This document shows, piece after piece, positions 4,972 through 6,352 of a stretch of DNA of 6,352 nucleotides. Position 1 is the first letter of the stretch. Each line of letters opens with the position of its first letter. The position numbers and the translations under genes were made by a program. A model generated the notes under the pieces. It made no database searches, was not told the origin of the DNA, and was given only the letters and a program-made list of their open reading frames with translations. Origin of the DNA: Clostridia bacterium. GTDB lineage: Bacteria > Bacillota > Clostridia > Christensenellales > Borkfalkiaceae. The stretch covers positions 1-6,352 of the forward strand of contig JAFVXN010000210.1 of the NCBI GenBank assembly GCA_017501125.1, given 5' to 3'.

Positions 4972-6352
4972 TACTTTTAACCAACGACGAAATGCGCAAG
5001 GCGGACGCATACACGATAGAAACGGTCGGCGTGCCCTCCCTTACGCTTATGGAGCGCGCGGGAGAAGGGCTTTTTTTGAAGGCGAAATCTATGACGAAAG
5101 GTGCGACGCTCGTCGTCTGTGGCGGTGGCAACAACGGCGGCGACGGCTTCGTGTGCGCGCGAAAATTGCGCGAGGACGGATTGCCCGTCAGCGTGCTCTT
5201 TTTGGGCGATAAGTGCACCAAGGAGTGCCGTGATAATTACGACAGATATTTAGAAGGGGGAGGCTTGGTCGTCACCGAATTCCCCGAAGGGGAATATTCC
5301 CTCGTCGTCGATTGTTTGTTCGGCACGGGATTCCGTCCGCGCGGTGGCGAAGCGGAGATAATCGCCCGCATCAACGCGTACAAAAATCAAGGGGCAAAAT
5401 TGCTTTCAGCGGACGTGCCTAGCGGACTGTGTGACGACGGTAGCGCGCCGTTTGGCGCGGTGCAGGCAGACGCCACCGTTTGTTTTGGGTTTAAGAAACT
5501 TTCTACGGCTATCGGCGACGGGCTGGACGTTTGCGGCGAAGTCTCTTGCGTGGATATCGGGATTTGCTTGCCCGAGGGCGAGTACGTGCGCTTGGCGACG
5601 GACGAAACGGTCAAAGGGGCGTTGCCGAAAAGAAAACGCAACTCTCACAAAGGCACTTTCGGCAGGGCGGCAATCGTCGGCGGTAGCGAGCAGTACACGG
5701 GCGCAGCCTATCTTGCGCTGTCGGCTTGTGTGCGAGGCGGCGCGGGCTATTCCACCCTCTACACGGACGAAAAAATCTTGCCAGCCTTCTATTTGAAGGT
5801 GCCCGAGGCGTTGCTCGTCGGGTGCAAGGCGGAGTTCGTCGAGGCAGATTATACCTCCCTTTTGTCCTACGACGCAGTGGGTTTTGGCGTAGGGGCGACG
5901 ACGGGCGAAAAGACGAAAGATATCTTGCGTTTTTTGCTTAAAAATTACGAGGGGAAGTTGGTCGTCGACGCCGACGGATTGAACGCGCTTTCCGCTCTCC
6001 CTTGCGAGGAACGAGCCGCGCTTTTTAGGTCAAAAAAATGCAGCGTCGTCATGACGCCACACAAAAAGGAATTTTCCCGATTGACTCAACAATCGGTGGA
6101 AGAAATCAATAAAAACGCTTTGGATATATCCAAAGCGTATGCGAAAGAAAACGGTGTGGTGCTCCTATTGAAAGGTGCCTCTACCATCGTGACGGACGGC
6201 GAGAAGACGACGCTTTGTACGAGCGGTAATTCCGGTCAGGCGAAAGGGGGTAGCGGCGACGTTTTGACGGGCTTTTTGACCTCTCTGCTCGCCTCTGGTT
6301 GTACCCCTTTCGAAAGCGGCAACGGAAATTCTTTTGACCTTAGAACCCGTAA
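4968..6352 (+). CDS. nnr: Bifunctional NAD(P)HX epimerase / ADP-dependent NAD(P)HX dehydratase, 3' end missing
   Basis: The protein repairs hydrated NAD(P)H. The N-terminal YjeF_N-type domain (about 1-200) epimerises R- and S-NAD(P)HX; the C-terminal ribokinase-like domain (from about 205) dehydrates S-NAD(P)HX using ADP. Epimerase motifs are MERAG (28-32), CGGGNNGGDGFVCAR (51-65), DCLFGTG (115-121) and ADVPSGL (148-154) with the likely catalytic D149. Dehydratase motifs are HKGTFGRAAIVGGS (227-240), DADGLN (334-339), TPHKKEF (363-369) and GNSGQAKGGSGDVLTG (420-435), with D431 in the catalytic GSGD. The usual IGPGLG glycine turn reads FGVGATTG here. There are 461 complete codons before the window end; family members usually run to about 490-520 residues. 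The last dozen residues (after TPFES) do not resemble the expected AGD-containing helix. The ATG overlaps the birA stop (ATGA), implying translational coupling. Confidence 0.93.
   Translation, partial: MILLTNDEMRKADAYTIETVGVPSLTLMERAGEGLFLKAKSMTKGATLVVCGGGNNGGDGFVCARKLREDGLPVSVLFLGDKCTKECRDNYDRYLEGGGLVVTEFPEGEYSLVVDCLFGTGFRPRGGEAEIIARINAYKNQGAKLLSADVPSGLCDDGSAPFGAVQADATVCFGFKKLSTAIGDGLDVCGEVSCVDIGICLPEGEYVRLATDETVKGALPKRKRNSHKGTFGRAAIVGGSEQYTGAAYLALSACVRGGAGYSTLYTDEKILPAFYLKVPEALLVGCKAEFVEADYTSLLSYDAVGFGVGATTGEKTKDILRFLLKNYEGKLVVDADGLNALSALPCEERAALFRSKKCSVVMTPHKKEFSRLTQQSVEEINKNALDISKAYAKENGVVLLLKGASTIVTDGEKTTLCTSGNSGQAKGGSGDVLTGFLTSLLASGCTPFESGNGNSFDLRTR

Noticed and set aside
4000..5796. 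Open frames on either strand overlapping recX, birA and nnr, including 4000-4449 minus, 4537-5010 minus and 5431-5796 plus
   Set aside because: All lie within genes identified by several conserved motifs. Their translations have no recognisable features.

Overview
The window looks like chromosomal core-gene DNA from a Gram-positive, Clostridia-type bacterium, probably an uncultured gut lineage. The evidence is the rpsF-ssb-rpsR operon in its Firmicutes order, a RecX-type regulator, strong purine-rich Shine-Dalgarno sites, near-consensus sigma-A promoters with 17-bp spacers, and a large signal-anchored protein of a kind I associate with uncharacterised Clostridia genomes. I cannot name the species. 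Nothing looks like a phage, plasmid or insertion sequence.

Layout. Positions 1-168 hold the C-terminal end of a membrane protein on the + strand. Positions 169-390 are non-coding and contain a hairpin terminator, a small array of ATATCRC-like units with a 21-22 bp period, and a strong terminator at 357-375. From 1380 down to 391 (minus strand) lies rpsF (bS6), ssb and rpsR (bS18), driven by a TTGACT-17-TATAAT promoter at 1465-1493. Its structured leader of about 80 nt contains a hairpin followed by CCG, as in bS6:bS18 autoregulatory leaders. From 3409 down to 1574 (minus strand) is a 611-residue membrane-anchored, apparently extracytoplasmic protein of unknown function, with its own promoter and terminator. 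It is built from degenerate repeats of roughly 32-38 residues, interrupted by a beta-rich insert.

A divergent promoter region at 3490-3600 then drives a + strand operon: recX (3618-4247), a biotin-protein ligase without a DNA-binding domain (4252-4971), and a bifunctional NAD(P)HX epimerase/dehydratase (4968 to the window end, incomplete). The genes are 4 nt apart or overlap by 4 nt, so they are probably co-transcribed and partly translationally coupled. Their jobs (recombination control, biotinylation of carboxylases, repair of damaged NAD(P)H) are not one pathway; this looks like a compact housekeeping cluster.

Most of the window is ordinary. The parts worth a second look are the repeat protein, the leader of rpsF, and the intergenic ATATCRC array.
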